DNA from: Cyanobium sp. Tous-M-B4
GTDB taxonomy: Bacteria; Cyanobacteriota; Cyanobacteriia; PCC-6307; Cyanobiaceae
DNA length: 64,000 bases
NCBI RefSeq assembly: GCF_024345395.1
Contig: NZ_JAGQBA010000002.1
Coordinates: forward strand, 434,001 to 498,000
Direction: 5' to 3'
Shown here: positions 8,907 to 17,900 of the stretch, piece by piece
How the letters are laid out: the number at the start of each line of letters is the position of its first letter
Numbering within the stretch: position 1 is the first letter of the stretch
Position numbers and translations under genes: made by a program
The notes under the pieces: model-generated
What the model was told of the DNA's origin: nothing
The model's database searches: none
What the model saw: only the letters and a program-made list of their open reading frames with translations

Positions 8907-9575
8907 TTAGATCCTGAACTGGATCTGCCCCAAGATCGTGCTGCTGCCGGTCACGATGAACTGAATGCCGATCGCCAAGGTGAACAAGCCCATTACTTTG
9001 ATTAGCACTGTCATGCCCACATGACCCAGCATCAGCGTGAGGCGGGCGGCGAACACGAACATCAGCGCGATGATCAGAGCCATCGCCAAAATCGCAGCAA
9101 ACAGCTCGATGTGTTGATTGAAGCTGGTGGCGCTGTTGGCATAGACCGTGATCGTCGACATCGTGCCGGCACCAGTGGTGAGCGGTAGCGAGATCGGCAC
9201 GATCGCTGAGGAGGCCATCTGCCCCATATCCATGTGGCTTACGTCGCAGTTCTTCTCGTGTGAGTCGCCCGGAGCTGTTGCATTTAGCATTTTTAGGCCG
9301 CTCGCCCCCAGCAACAAGCCACCGGCGATCTGGAATGCGCTAACTCCGATACCAAAGAACTGGAGCACCGCCGTGCCGAGGAAGTAGGCACCCAGCATGA
9401 TCAGCAAACTTGAGAAGCTGGCAAGCGTGATCACGCGACTTACCTGGCGATTCGGCAACCCCTCGCTGAGGGTAAGGAAGGGCCCTATGGCCGGGAAGTT
9501 GTTGGCCACGGCGAACAGCCCCAGCAGGTAGTGCTGAAAGGTGCTGGGTAGAAGTAAATCGTGATTGAGCGCCAT
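8907..9575 (-). CDS. MarC family integral membrane protein
   Basis: A 222-residue protein with six predicted membrane helices and the family pattern NNFPAIGPFLTLSEG near the N-terminus, FFGIGVSAFQIAGGLLL in the middle and VPISLPLTTGAGTMSTI in the second half. MarC homologues were once linked to multiple antibiotic resistance, but that role is not supported and the true transport function is unknown. I prefer ATG 9575, which puts the first helix near the N-terminus as in relatives. A TTG at 9626 would add 17 polar residues. Confidence 0.85.
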   Translation of the reverse strand: MALNHDLLLPSTFQHYLLGLFAVANNFPAIGPFLTLSEGLPNRQVSRVITLASFSSLLIMLGAYFLGTAVLQFFGIGVSAFQIAGGLLLGASGLKMLNATAPGDSHEKNCDVSHMDMGQMASSAIVPISLPLTTGAGTMSTITVYANSATSFNQHIELFAAILAMALIIALMFVFAARLTLMLGHVGMTVLIKVMGLFTLAIGIQFIVTGSSTILGQIQFRI

Positions 9576-9632
9576 GGGGAAAAGCGGTGTAGCCCCATCA
9601 TTCCGCGAGCCACTGCCGATGATCAACTCTGC

Positions 9633-9671
9633 AAAAAAATAACCCTGCCGTGGAGCTTCCGCGGCAGGGTT
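9633..9671 (-). terminator. rho-independent terminator of the RRM gene
   Basis: Perfect 10-bp arms (9641-9650 and 9662-9671, AACCCTGCCG/CGGCAGGGTT) flank an 11-base loop. On the minus strand the stem is followed by a T-rich tail (9640-9633). It lies about 55 bases past the stop of the glycine-rich RNA-binding protein gene. Confidence 0.9.
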
Positions 9672-9725
9672 GGTGTAGCTCAGCTCAGAGCCGGAGAGCT
9701 TGGCGTACAGGCTGATGGGTTGGTT

Positions 9726-10070
9726 TTACCAGCGGTTGCCGCCACCACCGCCATATCCGCCACCACCGCCACCACGATTGCCACCGCCACCGCCGTAGCC
9801 CCCACGGCCGCCACCACCGCCGCCACCTTCACGGGGAGTGGCTTTGTTGACGCGAATCATGCGCCCCATCCATTCGACGTCTTGAAGGTCGTCAATGGCC
9901 TTTTGTTCGGCCGCATCGTCGGCTAACTCGACAAAGGCGAAGCCCCGCTTGCGACCGGTTTCCCGGTCAAGGGGCAGGCTGCACTGGCGCACCTCTCCGT
10001 ATTGGCCGAAGAGATCAAGCAAGTCCTCGCGTTCGGCTTGGAACGAAAGATTGCCAACGTAGATAGTCAT
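9726..10070 (-). CDS. Glycine-rich RRM RNA-binding protein
   Basis: A 114-residue protein with one RNA recognition motif: RNP2 is IYVGNL at residues 3-8 and RNP1 is RGFAFVEL near residues 42-49. The tail from about 80 is rich in Gly, Arg, Tyr and Asn (repeated GGYGGGGGNR). This is the cyanobacterial Rbp type, usually cold-induced and resembling plant glycine-rich RNA-binding proteins. Such proteins bind mRNA and influence stability or localisation. A clear terminator follows. The upstream 10071-10290 region probably carries a long 5' leader, which in relatives takes part in cold control. Confidence 0.9.
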   Translation of the reverse strand: MTIYVGNLSFQAEREDLLDLFGQYGEVRQCSLPLDRETGRKRGFAFVELADDAAEQKAIDDLQDVEWMGRMIRVNKATPREGGGGGGGRGGYGGGGGNRGGGGGGYGGGGGNRW

Positions 10071-10291
10071 TAATGAAGCAAATCCTGGAACTGATTCGGA
10101 CGTGGCTGCGGTTCTTAGTGGCCCTAGTGGGAGCTAGGGGTGCCTAAAGACAGGCCGTACCCTTTGAATCATGGCCAACAATACTGGGTGGTTTGGCCCC
10201 TAGCTGGCACTCGCGGAGCGTTTCATGGAGAACCGTAAAGCGGTTCTGAAGAGACTCTGAGGTTCAACCGGTGATCCCGGATGTCGTCCCA

Positions 10292-10525
10292 ATGTCAGCA
10301 AACTCTGATCAACGCAGACCCATGATCACAGCGCCTGTGCCTTGGAGCCTCGCCTGGCGTGAGGATGGCGAGCTTGCCACCCAGGATCGTTTTGACCTGC
10401 TGCAGAGCCTGGTTGCTTGCGAAAGTGCAGAGACTCAATCGACGTTGATCGCGGCCGTGGAGCAGTTGTCGGTTACTGATTTGACCAGCCTGAGTGTGGG
10501 AGGCGTGACCAGTCTTTGCGCCTGA
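10292..10525 (+). CDS. small hypothetical protein
   Basis: An unrecognised ORF of 77 residues from ATG 10292 (84 from GTG 10271). It is acidic and Leu/Ser/Thr-rich, with helical runs DRFDLLQSLVACESAETQS and LIAAVEQLSVTDLTSL, and has no signal peptide or membrane segment. Codon use matches the GC-rich neighbours. A 7-bp hairpin (AGAACCG, 5-base loop, CGGTTCT) sits at 10229-10247 upstream. It lies between divergent rbp and a convergent secreted protein gene. Function unknown. Confidence 0.5.
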   Translation: MSANSDQRRPMITAPVPWSLAWREDGELATQDRFDLLQSLVACESAETQSTLIAAVEQLSVTDLTSLSVGGVTSLCA

Positions 10526-10532
10526 AGCGGCG

Positions 10533-10823
10533 CTAGGTGCTGGGCTTGCTCACGGAGCGCTGGTCCAAGGTCCGCCCGCAGGCGTCATGGGCGTCCTCCA
10601 CGTCGCTGCCCTTGGCAACTCGCTCACCAACGCAGGCGCAGGTGCGATCGAGTTGGGCAGCGGGGGCAACTTTGCCCTCTCTATGCAGTTCGGCTTGGTA
10701 AGCCGACAGGCAGAAGGCTTTCACTACCTCGGCAACGCTGATAGAGCGGCTGGCTGGAACCAAGGACACCAGCCCCAGGCAAAGCAGTCCGATTAGGACC
10801 GGGCGCGGGGGGCTGAGGTTCAT
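10533..10823 (-). CDS. small exported Cys-containing hypothetical protein
   Basis: A 96-residue protein with a signal peptide (MNLSPPRP start, hydrophobic LIGLLCLGLVSLV, possible cleavage after PASRS). The mature part has Cys residues in AFCLSAYQAEL, RTCACVGERV and DACGRTLD, suggesting disulfides in the periplasm. The helical CACVGERV...DVEDAHDACG pattern recurs in small exported proteins of unknown role. It lies just downstream of the DEAD-box helicase gene (29-base gap, same strand), and may be cotranscribed. Confidence 0.6.
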   Translation of the reverse strand: MNLSPPRPVLIGLLCLGLVSLVPASRSISVAEVVKAFCLSAYQAELHREGKVAPAAQLDRTCACVGERVAKGSDVEDAHDACGRTLDQRSVSKPST

Positions 10824-10851
10824 AGAGCAAAAGGGCGGAAGCCCGAGGCGT

Positions 10852-12756
10852 TCACCCCTGGAACCTGGAAAGTTGCAGGGGTTTGTTCATCACCCGAAGT
10901 TGGCGCAGACCCTGAAAAACGTCCTCGGGCATGCCCTTGGGTAGGTCCACGGTGCTGTGGGTGTCGAAGATCTGGATGCGGCCGATGGCTCGCCCGTTCA
11001 GACCAGCCTCATTGGCAATGGCACCCACGATGTTGCCGGGCTTGATGCGGTCGCGCCAGCCCAGTTCCACCCGGAAGCGCTCCATGTGATCTTCTGGCGG
11101 ACCCACGGGGCGTTCGCCCCTGGGAGCTCCCCGGCCCACATCACGGCCAACCTCCCGACCCATTTCCCGGCCCCGTCCCCGGTCCCGGCCGAAGTCGCGA
11201 CCGCCATCCCTACCGCCATCGCGGCCTCCATCGCGGCCAGGACCGTTCTGACGCACTTGTTGGAAGTTCTCTTCGCCCTGCAACAGCAGGGGCTTGCCCA
11301 CCAGGCTCAGCTCGAGGGCCGCCAGGGCTAACTGCTCAGGGCTGGAGCCCAGCTCCTGGCCTACCCGTTGCAGGATTTCGCTGAGTAGGGCCCGTTCCTG
11401 CTCGCTGCTGGCTGGCATTTGCAGGCAGTTGGTGAGCTTGGTGCGCATCCGGTCGAGCCGGTTTTGATTGATGGTGGCGTTGCTTGGCACCTCCATCTCT
11501 TCGATCGGCTTGCCCACGGCCCGCTCCATGCCGCCCAGGAAGCGGCGCTCCCTCGGGGTTAGGAACAGGATGGCGTCGCCGCTGCGGCCAGCCCGACCGG
11601 TTCGGCCAATTCGGTGGACATAGGCCTCCGAATCGAAGGGGATGTCGTAGTTGATCACCAGGCTGATCCGATCTACATCGAGTCCGCGGGCAGCCACATC
11701 GGTGGCCACCAGTACGTCGACCTGGCCGCTCTTAAGCCGCTCGATGGTGCGCTCTCGCTGGGCTTGGGGCACGTCGCCGTTGAGCACGGCAACGTCGTAA
11801 CCGTGCTGTTCAAGCGATTCGGCCACGGTGAGGGTGATCGCCTTGGTCCGGGCAAAAATGATCACACCCTCACTGGTCTCTGCCTCCAGTACCCGCTCCA
11901 GGGCTGCTTGCTTGTGGGGCGCATGCACCATCAAGAAACGCTGACGGATGCGGCTGGCATCTGCGGCCTTTTGCTTAATCGTGATCTCAGCAGGAGCGTT
12001 GAGATATTTCTGCGAAATGCGCCGGATTTCGGCCGGCATGGTGGCAGAGAACAGCACCACTTGACGCTGCTCAGGTAGTTGTTCGAGCACCCATTCGACG
12101 TCGTCGATGAAGCCCATGCGCAGCATTTCATCGGCCTCGTCCAGCACCAGAGCGCGAAGACTGGAGAGATCGAGGGTGCCTTGACGCATGTGGTCCATCA
12201 CCCGGCCGGGGGTGCCCACCACGATTTGTACGCCGCGCTTGAGCTGATGGATCTGGTCGCGGAAATCAGCGCCGCCGTAGATCGCCAGGGTGCGCACACC
12301 AGGTAGGTGGCTGGCATAGCTGTTAAAGGCGTCGGCTACCTGCAGGGCCAATTCCCTTGTTGGGGCGAGCACCAGCACCTGGGGCTTGCGCTGCTCGGGA
12401 TCTAGGGCCGCCAGCATTGGCAGGGCGAAGGCAGCGGTTTTGCCGGTGCCTGTTTGGGCCTGTCCCACCAAGTCGCGGCCGAGCATCAGCTCAGGGATGG
12501 CGGCCTTTTGAATTGGTGAGGGCTCCTGATAGCCGATGGCTTCAAGGGCCTTCAGCAGTTCTGGGCCAAAGCCAAAGCGGGCAAAGCCCGAGGCAGTGGT
12601 TGGTTCTGTCTTGATTTCAGCTGTGCTGTTTTCAACTGAAATCAACTCAGCTGAATTGATTTCGGGGGTGTTGTTTTCAGTTGTTTGGGAGGGCGCGTCA
12701 ATGTCGACGGAGCAAACAAAGTTGCCGCCGTTGGCGTGTTCGGTCACGGGATGCAA
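10852..12756 (-). CDS. deaD: DEAD-box ATP-dependent RNA helicase (DeaD/CsdA-like)
   Basis: A 634-residue helicase. The Q motif lies in GYQEPSPIQ (75-83), motif I is AQTGTGKT (100-107), then PTRELA, TPGR, DEAD, SAT, IIFARTK, ARGLD and HRIGRTGR follow in order. After the core comes a linker of GRDGGRD-type repeats and then a DbpA-like RNA-binding domain (RFRVELGWRDRIKPGNIVGA onward), as in E. coli DeaD. It unwinds structured RNA in ribosome assembly and cold adaptation. The N-terminal 55 residues are Thr/Asn/Glu-rich and low in complexity, built partly from an imperfect DNA repeat (about 12610 and 12654). Start ATG 12756 is plausible; a later start before residue 57 would keep the whole core. 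Confidence 0.92.
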   Translation of the reverse strand: MHPVTEHANGGNFVCSVDIDAPSQTTENNTPEINSAELISVENSTAEIKTEPTTASGFARFGFGPELLKALEAIGYQEPSPIQKAAIPELMLGRDLVGQAQTGTGKTAAFALPMLAALDPEQRKPQVLVLAPTRELALQVADAFNSYASHLPGVRTLAIYGGADFRDQIHQLKRGVQIVVGTPGRVMDHMRQGTLDLSSLRALVLDEADEMLRMGFIDDVEWVLEQLPEQRQVVLFSATMPAEIRRISQKYLNAPAEITIKQKAADASRIRQRFLMVHAPHKQAALERVLEAETSEGVIIFARTKAITLTVAESLEQHGYDVAVLNGDVPQAQRERTIERLKSGQVDVLVATDVAARGLDVDRISLVINYDIPFDSEAYVHRIGRTGRAGRSGDAILFLTPRERRFLGGMERAVGKPIEEMEVPSNATINQNRLDRMRTKLTNCLQMPASSEQERALLSEILQRVGQELGSSPEQLALAALELSLVGKPLLLQGEENFQQVRQNGPGRDGGRDGGRDGGRDFGRDRGRGREMGREVGRDVGRGAPRGERPVGPPEDHMERFRVELGWRDRIKPGNIVGAIANEAGLNGRAIGRIQIFDTHSTVDLPKGMPEDVFQGLRQLRVMNKPLQLSRFQG

Positions 12757-12966
12757 AAGGCCTGGTTAATCAGGGCTTGGTGAAGTCCTTGAACGCAGGC
12801 CGGCAGAAACCCAATGGAGCCTAGAAATACTGAACGGATGGGCCGTTGCGGGGCAACTGAAGCTGCACTGCTTTACCCGATGTTCAGTTGTTCAGACCCT
12901 CAATTAACAAAACTGCCCTGCCCTTGAAAAAGGCTGAAAACAAATATTATCACCTCCCCGTCCGCT

Positions 12967-13332
12967 TCAGTTGCGGCCGAAGTCGTCCGCCAGGCGCTCG
13001 ATGTCCGCTTCGCTCAGCCAGCCACCACGCTGCACCTCCACGATCTCCAGATCCGCCATACCTCCTTGGGCCCGGTGAATTGCCCCTTGGGGGATGAAGA
13101 CGCTGGTCCCTGCCGTTGCGGTGATGGCTTCCTCCCCCACCTGTAGTTCACCGTCGCCGGCCACCACCACCCAATGCTCACAACGGTGGTGGTGGCGTTG
13201 CAGGCTCAGCCGCTGGCCGCGGTGGATCAGTAGCCGTTTGACCAGGTATTGATCACCGCTGGCCAGCTCTTCAAACCAGCCCCAGGGACGTAACACCCGA
13301 CCGGCGGGACTGTGGGGCTCAGGGCTAATCAC
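12967..13332 (-). CDS. Single-domain cupin, mannose-6-phosphate-isomerase type II-like
   Basis: A 121-residue protein with a cupin fold. RPWGWFEELASGDQYLVKRL, RLSLQRHHHRCEHWVVVAGDG and AGTSVFIPQGAIHRAQ supply the His-rich metal site. This matches the C-terminal isomerase domain of type II phosphomannose isomerases, which interconvert mannose-6-P and fructose-6-P; many stand-alone copies exist in cyanobacteria. I start it at GTG 13332, which overlaps the recD stop (GTGA). The longer reading frame upstream is recD sequence in another frame. It is the last gene of the rec operon, but a link to DNA repair is not evident. Confidence 0.8.
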   Translation of the reverse strand: MISPEPHSPAGRVLRPWGWFEELASGDQYLVKRLLIHRGQRLSLQRHHHRCEHWVVVAGDGELQVGEEAITATAGTSVFIPQGAIHRAQGGMADLEIVEVQRGGWLSEADIERLADDFGRN

Positions 13333-14906
13333 AATTTCAGGCTGGCAGCCGCCGCCGAGCCGCGCAAGGGGGTGATCAGGCAGGCCCGCTGTCTGGCCCT
13401 GGTTAGGGCTGTGTAGAGCAGGCGCCGTTGGGGTCTGCCGGTGTCGGGCATCAGCACCCACACATCTTCGGCCTCACTGCCCTGGGCCTTGTGCACCGTG
13501 AGGGCCAAGGCTGGTTCGGCTTCGGGTAGCTGGGCCGGGTGAATCCAGAGCGGCTCGCTACCACCCTGGTTTGCAAACAGCAGGCGGCGTTCGCGCCCTC
13601 GATTGGCTTCCCTTTCCACCACCAGCCCCACGTCGCCATTGGCGAGCCCCAGTTCGCTGAGGTTGTGGCGGCACAGCACGGGCGTGCCCACTGGCCAGAA
13701 TTGGGGCGAGCGGGCCGCCGCCTCCCCCAGCAGGGCCTGGTGGATTGCCTCCACCCCCCAGCGGCCCCGCCGCAGCGGTGTCAGAACTAGGAAGTTGTCC
13801 AGGCCCGCAAGCAGGCTGGCGGTGACGGCGGGATCGTCCAGATCGCCTGCCAGGCAGCACTCCTGCAGCTGGTGCTGGTGCTGCCGCAGTCGCTGCAGCA
13901 GCTCTGCTGGCAGCTGGCGTGGGTTGGCGGGCAGCCAGCGCAGGTTGTCGTCAGAGTTCAGCGGTGTGAGCAGGTCCTCGAGGGGCTGCTCAGCCTCCCT
14001 TAGGGCCGCTGCTACCGCAGCGATGGCCCCGTTGTTGCGGTAAGTGGTGCGCAGCTCGATGGCAACTCCGCCCAGGGCCTGGCGGCGTTCGGGTGCCTGC
14101 AGCTCCAGCAGCACTGGCCCAGGGCCTACCGGTGGCAACTGGGCCGCGTCCCCCACCAGCACCAGCCGGCAGCTGGGGGGTAGGGCTTCCAGCAGGGCCT
14201 GCATCAGGGGGAGGTCCACCATCGACACCTCATCCACCACCAGCAGGTCGAGGGCAAGGGGGTGCTGGCGGTTGCGGCCGAAGCGCTCGCCGCGGCTCTC
14301 CAGTAGCCGGTGCAGGGTGCTGCAGGGAAGTTGCAGGCTGCTGCTGGCTAGGGCTGCCCGCAGCCGACTCGCCGCCTTGCCCGTAGGGGCTGCTAGCTGA
14401 ATGCGGCTGCCTGGTTGCTGGGCGAGCACCGCCGCCAACATGCGAGCCACGGTGCTGGTTTTGCCGGTGCCCGGACCGCCCTCAAGCAGCACCAGTCCGT
14501 ATTGCAGCACCGCCGTGACGGCCCGCTGCTGGTCAGGATCCAGCCCGTCGCTGCAGCTTGCGTCGGGGCTCGCATCTGGCAGCTGCAACTGGGCCCGCTC
14601 GATCAGAGCCTGCAGCACCTGCTGGCGCTGGCGCTGCCAGCGGCGCCACAGCAGCCGGTCGCCCTCCAGCACCAGGGGACCATCCGGCTCGGCGCCCAGG
14701 GGTGAAGCCTCCAGGGCGAGGCGATGTTCGGCGCTGGGCAGGTTGATTTCCAGGCGACCCTCCGCCAGGGCGGCAGCCAGGTCAGTGATCAGTTCCGCCA
14801 GCAGTGGATCGGGGCTGCTGCCATGCAGCCGCGGCAGGGCTTCAGCCAGTGCCGCTGCCAGGGTCTGGAGCCAGCGAGGTTGCTCTAGGGGTGTGGGGCT
14901 GCTCAT
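13329..14906 (-). CDS. recD: Exodeoxyribonuclease V alpha subunit (RecD helicase)
   Basis: A 525-residue superfamily 1B helicase, the 5'-3' motor of RecBCD. Walker A is GGPGTGKT at 143-150, Walker B is LLVVDEVSMVDL, then LVGDAAQLPPVGPG, ELRTTYRNN and the C-terminal TVHKAQGSEAEDV and YTALTRARQR motifs. ATG 14906 overlaps the recB stop (ATGA); earlier in-frame codons fall inside recB. At 525 residues it is somewhat shorter than E. coli RecD (about 608). RecB, RecC and RecD are consecutive, so the full enzyme for double-strand-break repair is present. Confidence 0.93.
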   Translation of the reverse strand: MSSPTPLEQPRWLQTLAAALAEALPRLHGSSPDPLLAELITDLAAALAEGRLEINLPSAEHRLALEASPLGAEPDGPLVLEGDRLLWRRWQRQRQQVLQALIERAQLQLPDASPDASCSDGLDPDQQRAVTAVLQYGLVLLEGGPGTGKTSTVARMLAAVLAQQPGSRIQLAAPTGKAASRLRAALASSSLQLPCSTLHRLLESRGERFGRNRQHPLALDLLVVDEVSMVDLPLMQALLEALPPSCRLVLVGDAAQLPPVGPGPVLLELQAPERRQALGGVAIELRTTYRNNGAIAAVAAALREAEQPLEDLLTPLNSDDNLRWLPANPRQLPAELLQRLRQHQHQLQECCLAGDLDDPAVTASLLAGLDNFLVLTPLRRGRWGVEAIHQALLGEAAARSPQFWPVGTPVLCRHNLSELGLANGDVGLVVEREANRGRERRLLFANQGGSEPLWIHPAQLPEAEPALALTVHKAQGSEAEDVWVLMPDTGRPQRRLLYTALTRARQRACLITPLRGSAAAASLKL

Positions 14907-17900
14907 GGTGTGCCCCCCAGGGCCTGGTCCAGTTGGAGCAGGCGGGCCAAGGGCGGCTGCTCCACAAACATGCCGGGCACCGCGCTGGCTGTGGTGGGTC
15001 CTGGCACCCCGCGCAGGAACACGTAGACGTAGCCGCCCAGGTGCTGCTCGGGTCGGTAGCCGGGCAGGCGCCAGCGCAGGTAGCGGTGTAGGGCTACCAG
15101 GTACAGGTGGGCCTGCAGGGGGTAGTGGTTGGCGGCCATCAGCTCTGCCATGGCTGCTGCTCCGTAGTGGCGTGGACCGCAGTGGAGCGGCTGCCCCTGG
15201 TCGTCGCGCTCGCCCAGCCAGTTGCTCTTCCAGTCGGCCACCCACCAGCGCTCGCCCTGTCGAAATACCAGGTCGATCGAGCCGGTGAGAAAGCCCCGGC
15301 TTTCCACTTTCAGCTGGGCAAGCTGCTCGGCGTAAGCGCTGCCAAACCAGCCTTCGGGATGGTCGGCAAATGGACGCGCCAGGTCTGGGCTGCGCACCAG
15401 GCCGAGGGGCAGATCGAAGTTCATCTCATTGAGGCGGGCACCGCGCTCAAGCTGGGCCAAGCTGAAGTCGTTGCAGGGGCCACCCAGGGGCGTGTGCCGC
15501 AGCTGCTCCAGCCCAATTAGCACCGTTTCGCCGTGCTGGGCAGCGATACCGGCCCGCTGCAGCTCGCGGCCCACCAGCTCGGCCTGGGCTGCCAAGGGTT
15601 GGCAGTAGTCGAGCTGCTCAAGGATGCGGTGCAGACAGTCGCCGGCCTGGGCGCCCCGGGGGAAGGGGGCCAGAGGGCTGTCCTGGGGCCAGGCGCCGGG
15701 TGATGCCAATGCCTCGAGTTCGGTGACGATGGCATCGGTTTCGCGGCCCTCCTCCACGGCTGCGGGGGCGGCGCTGTGGCTGCCCTGGGTCCAGCTGGTG
15801 TAGCTGCTGCGGCCCCAGCTGCTGTCGAAGCCATGGCTGGGTACGGGGCCCCGCTGCAGGGCTAGGCCAGCGGCTGCCGGGCCTGGTTTTAGCTGGCTGC
15901 GCTGGCCGTTGGCGGGAGGCTGCACCAGGGTGAGGGGCAGCTGGCGGCGGGCGATTGCCTGCTCCAGCCGCTCGCGCCACTCCGCATCACTGCGGCCGCT
16001 GTAGGGGTCGTGGTCGCTGGCGGGGGGCTGCTCCTGGTCGAACAGCCAGGGGTGCAGCGGATTGCCCTGCTGGCCCAAGGCCGGGCCCCAGGCCAGCACC
16101 AGCAGCAGCTTGGCCCGGGTGGCGGCGACATAGGCAAGTCGCTCCCGCTCCTGGAGCTCGGCCCCAAGCTGCTGCTGGCTGGCGCTCTGGCCTGGCCCCC
16201 AGTTGTTGTTCAGGTGTAGGTCGAGCACGGCTTCGGCCTGCCCGCCTTCAGGTCCGCCCGGGTGCCAGCGCACGCCGATGGACTGGCCGCTGCGGCTCTC
16301 AGCGCCGGCTTGCCAAAGGTAGGGACAGAGCACCACTGGATATTCCAGACCCTTGCTGCGGTGAACCGTCAGCACCGATACGGCCTCATCCACCACGTCG
16401 CTGTGGGGCTGGTGGGCTTCGGGGATGTCCCGGTCGGGATCGAGCCGTAGACGCCGCAGCCAGTCGGCTGCCGCTGCGGGACCCAGTTGGTCGGCATGGA
16501 GCCGCACGGCTACCAATTCACCGCACTGCTGTAAGTCCGCCAGCAGCCGGCCGCCGAGGGATAGCTGGGCCAGCCCCTTTTGCTCCAGCAGGCTCGCCAG
16601 CACCCCAAGCAGGCCGCGGCGGGGTAGTTCAAGGGCCAGCTGGGCTAGGCGTGCAGCCAGGTTGCTCCAGGCTTCGGGGCTTGCGGAGGCGATTTGCTCC
16701 GCGCTCCAGCCCAGCAGGGGAGAGGCGGCCAGCAGCCGCAGACGCTGGGTCCGGCCTGGTTCGGCCAGGGCATCGAGCAGTCGTTGCAATGCAGAGGCGC
16801 CGGCGCTTTCAAGCACGTCCCCCTGGCTCACCAGCTTGCTGGCTATGCCGCAGCGATCGAGGGCGGCGCGCAGCGCTTCGGCCTGACGGTGGGTGCCCAC
16901 CAGCACGCATAGGTCGTTGGGGCCCAGGGGTTGGCGCTGCTCGCCCCGCTGTTGCATCAGCCCCTGGTTGAGCAATTCGGCGCTGAAGCAGGCGATCTGG
17001 TCGGGAAGTTGCCGCTCCAGGGCGCTGCGGCTGGGTGGTTTCTCACCAGCCAGCCGGCTGCCGCCGAGCCAGAGCAGCTGCAGGGGGTGCTGGCCGGCCG
17101 GTAGGAGCAGTTTGGAGTCGGTCGCCTGGGGCTGCACCTCCGGTACGGGCAGGTCGCTGCGGCGCAGCCCCGGCCCCATCAGGCCGTTGAGGCCGGCGAC
17201 CAGGGCCTCGCTGGAGCGGTAGTTGTCGCGGAGGCTGCTGATGCCGCCAAAGCTGGCGGCGGCCTGACGGGCCCGCAGGTAAGTGCGCAGGTCGCCGCCG
17301 CGGAAGCGATAGATCGCCTGCTTGGGATCTCCCACCATCACCAGTCGGTGCCGCTCAGGCTGGAAGGCCCGCGCCAGGATGCGCCACTGGATCGGATCGG
17401 TGTCCTGAAATTCATCGATCAGGGCAACGGCATAGCGGGCTCCCACCGCCTCTAGCAGGGGGGTACTGGCCTGCTCGCCCGGATCAAGACCCTCCAGCAG
17501 TTGGGCGAAACCAAGCCTTCCGCTCTGGCGCCGCCGCCGGCCCAGTTCAGCCCGGCCCCAGTGGCAGGCATGCAGCAGCAGGGCTTCTGCTGGTCCATCT
17601 AAAACCTGGGCGATCGCCTCCTGCAGGGGGCGTACGGGCAGGGAGGAGGGGCCGGGGCCTTCCCCATCGCCAGGTTCGAGGCTGCGGGCAACTTTGAGAA
17701 AGGCGCCGGGGTGGAAGTAATCGCGCAGCAGGCCCTGGCCGCCGCCCTGGCTGCCTGCCGTGGCGCCGTAGTCGCCGCCGATGGGCTGGGCAGCGATCCA
17801 GCCCCGCACCAGAGCGCAGCGGTCCTTGGTGGGTTTGGGAACGAAGGGGCTGGTGGTTTTGAAGCCCTGGCCGCGCCATTGGCTGGCAGCGGCGCAAAAG

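Noticed and set aside
10115-10147. Imperfect hairpin in the rbp upstream region (TTAGTGGCCCTAG / CTAGGGGTGCCTAA)
   Set aside because: Several mismatches and no T tract; too weak to name a terminator or cold-responsive element.
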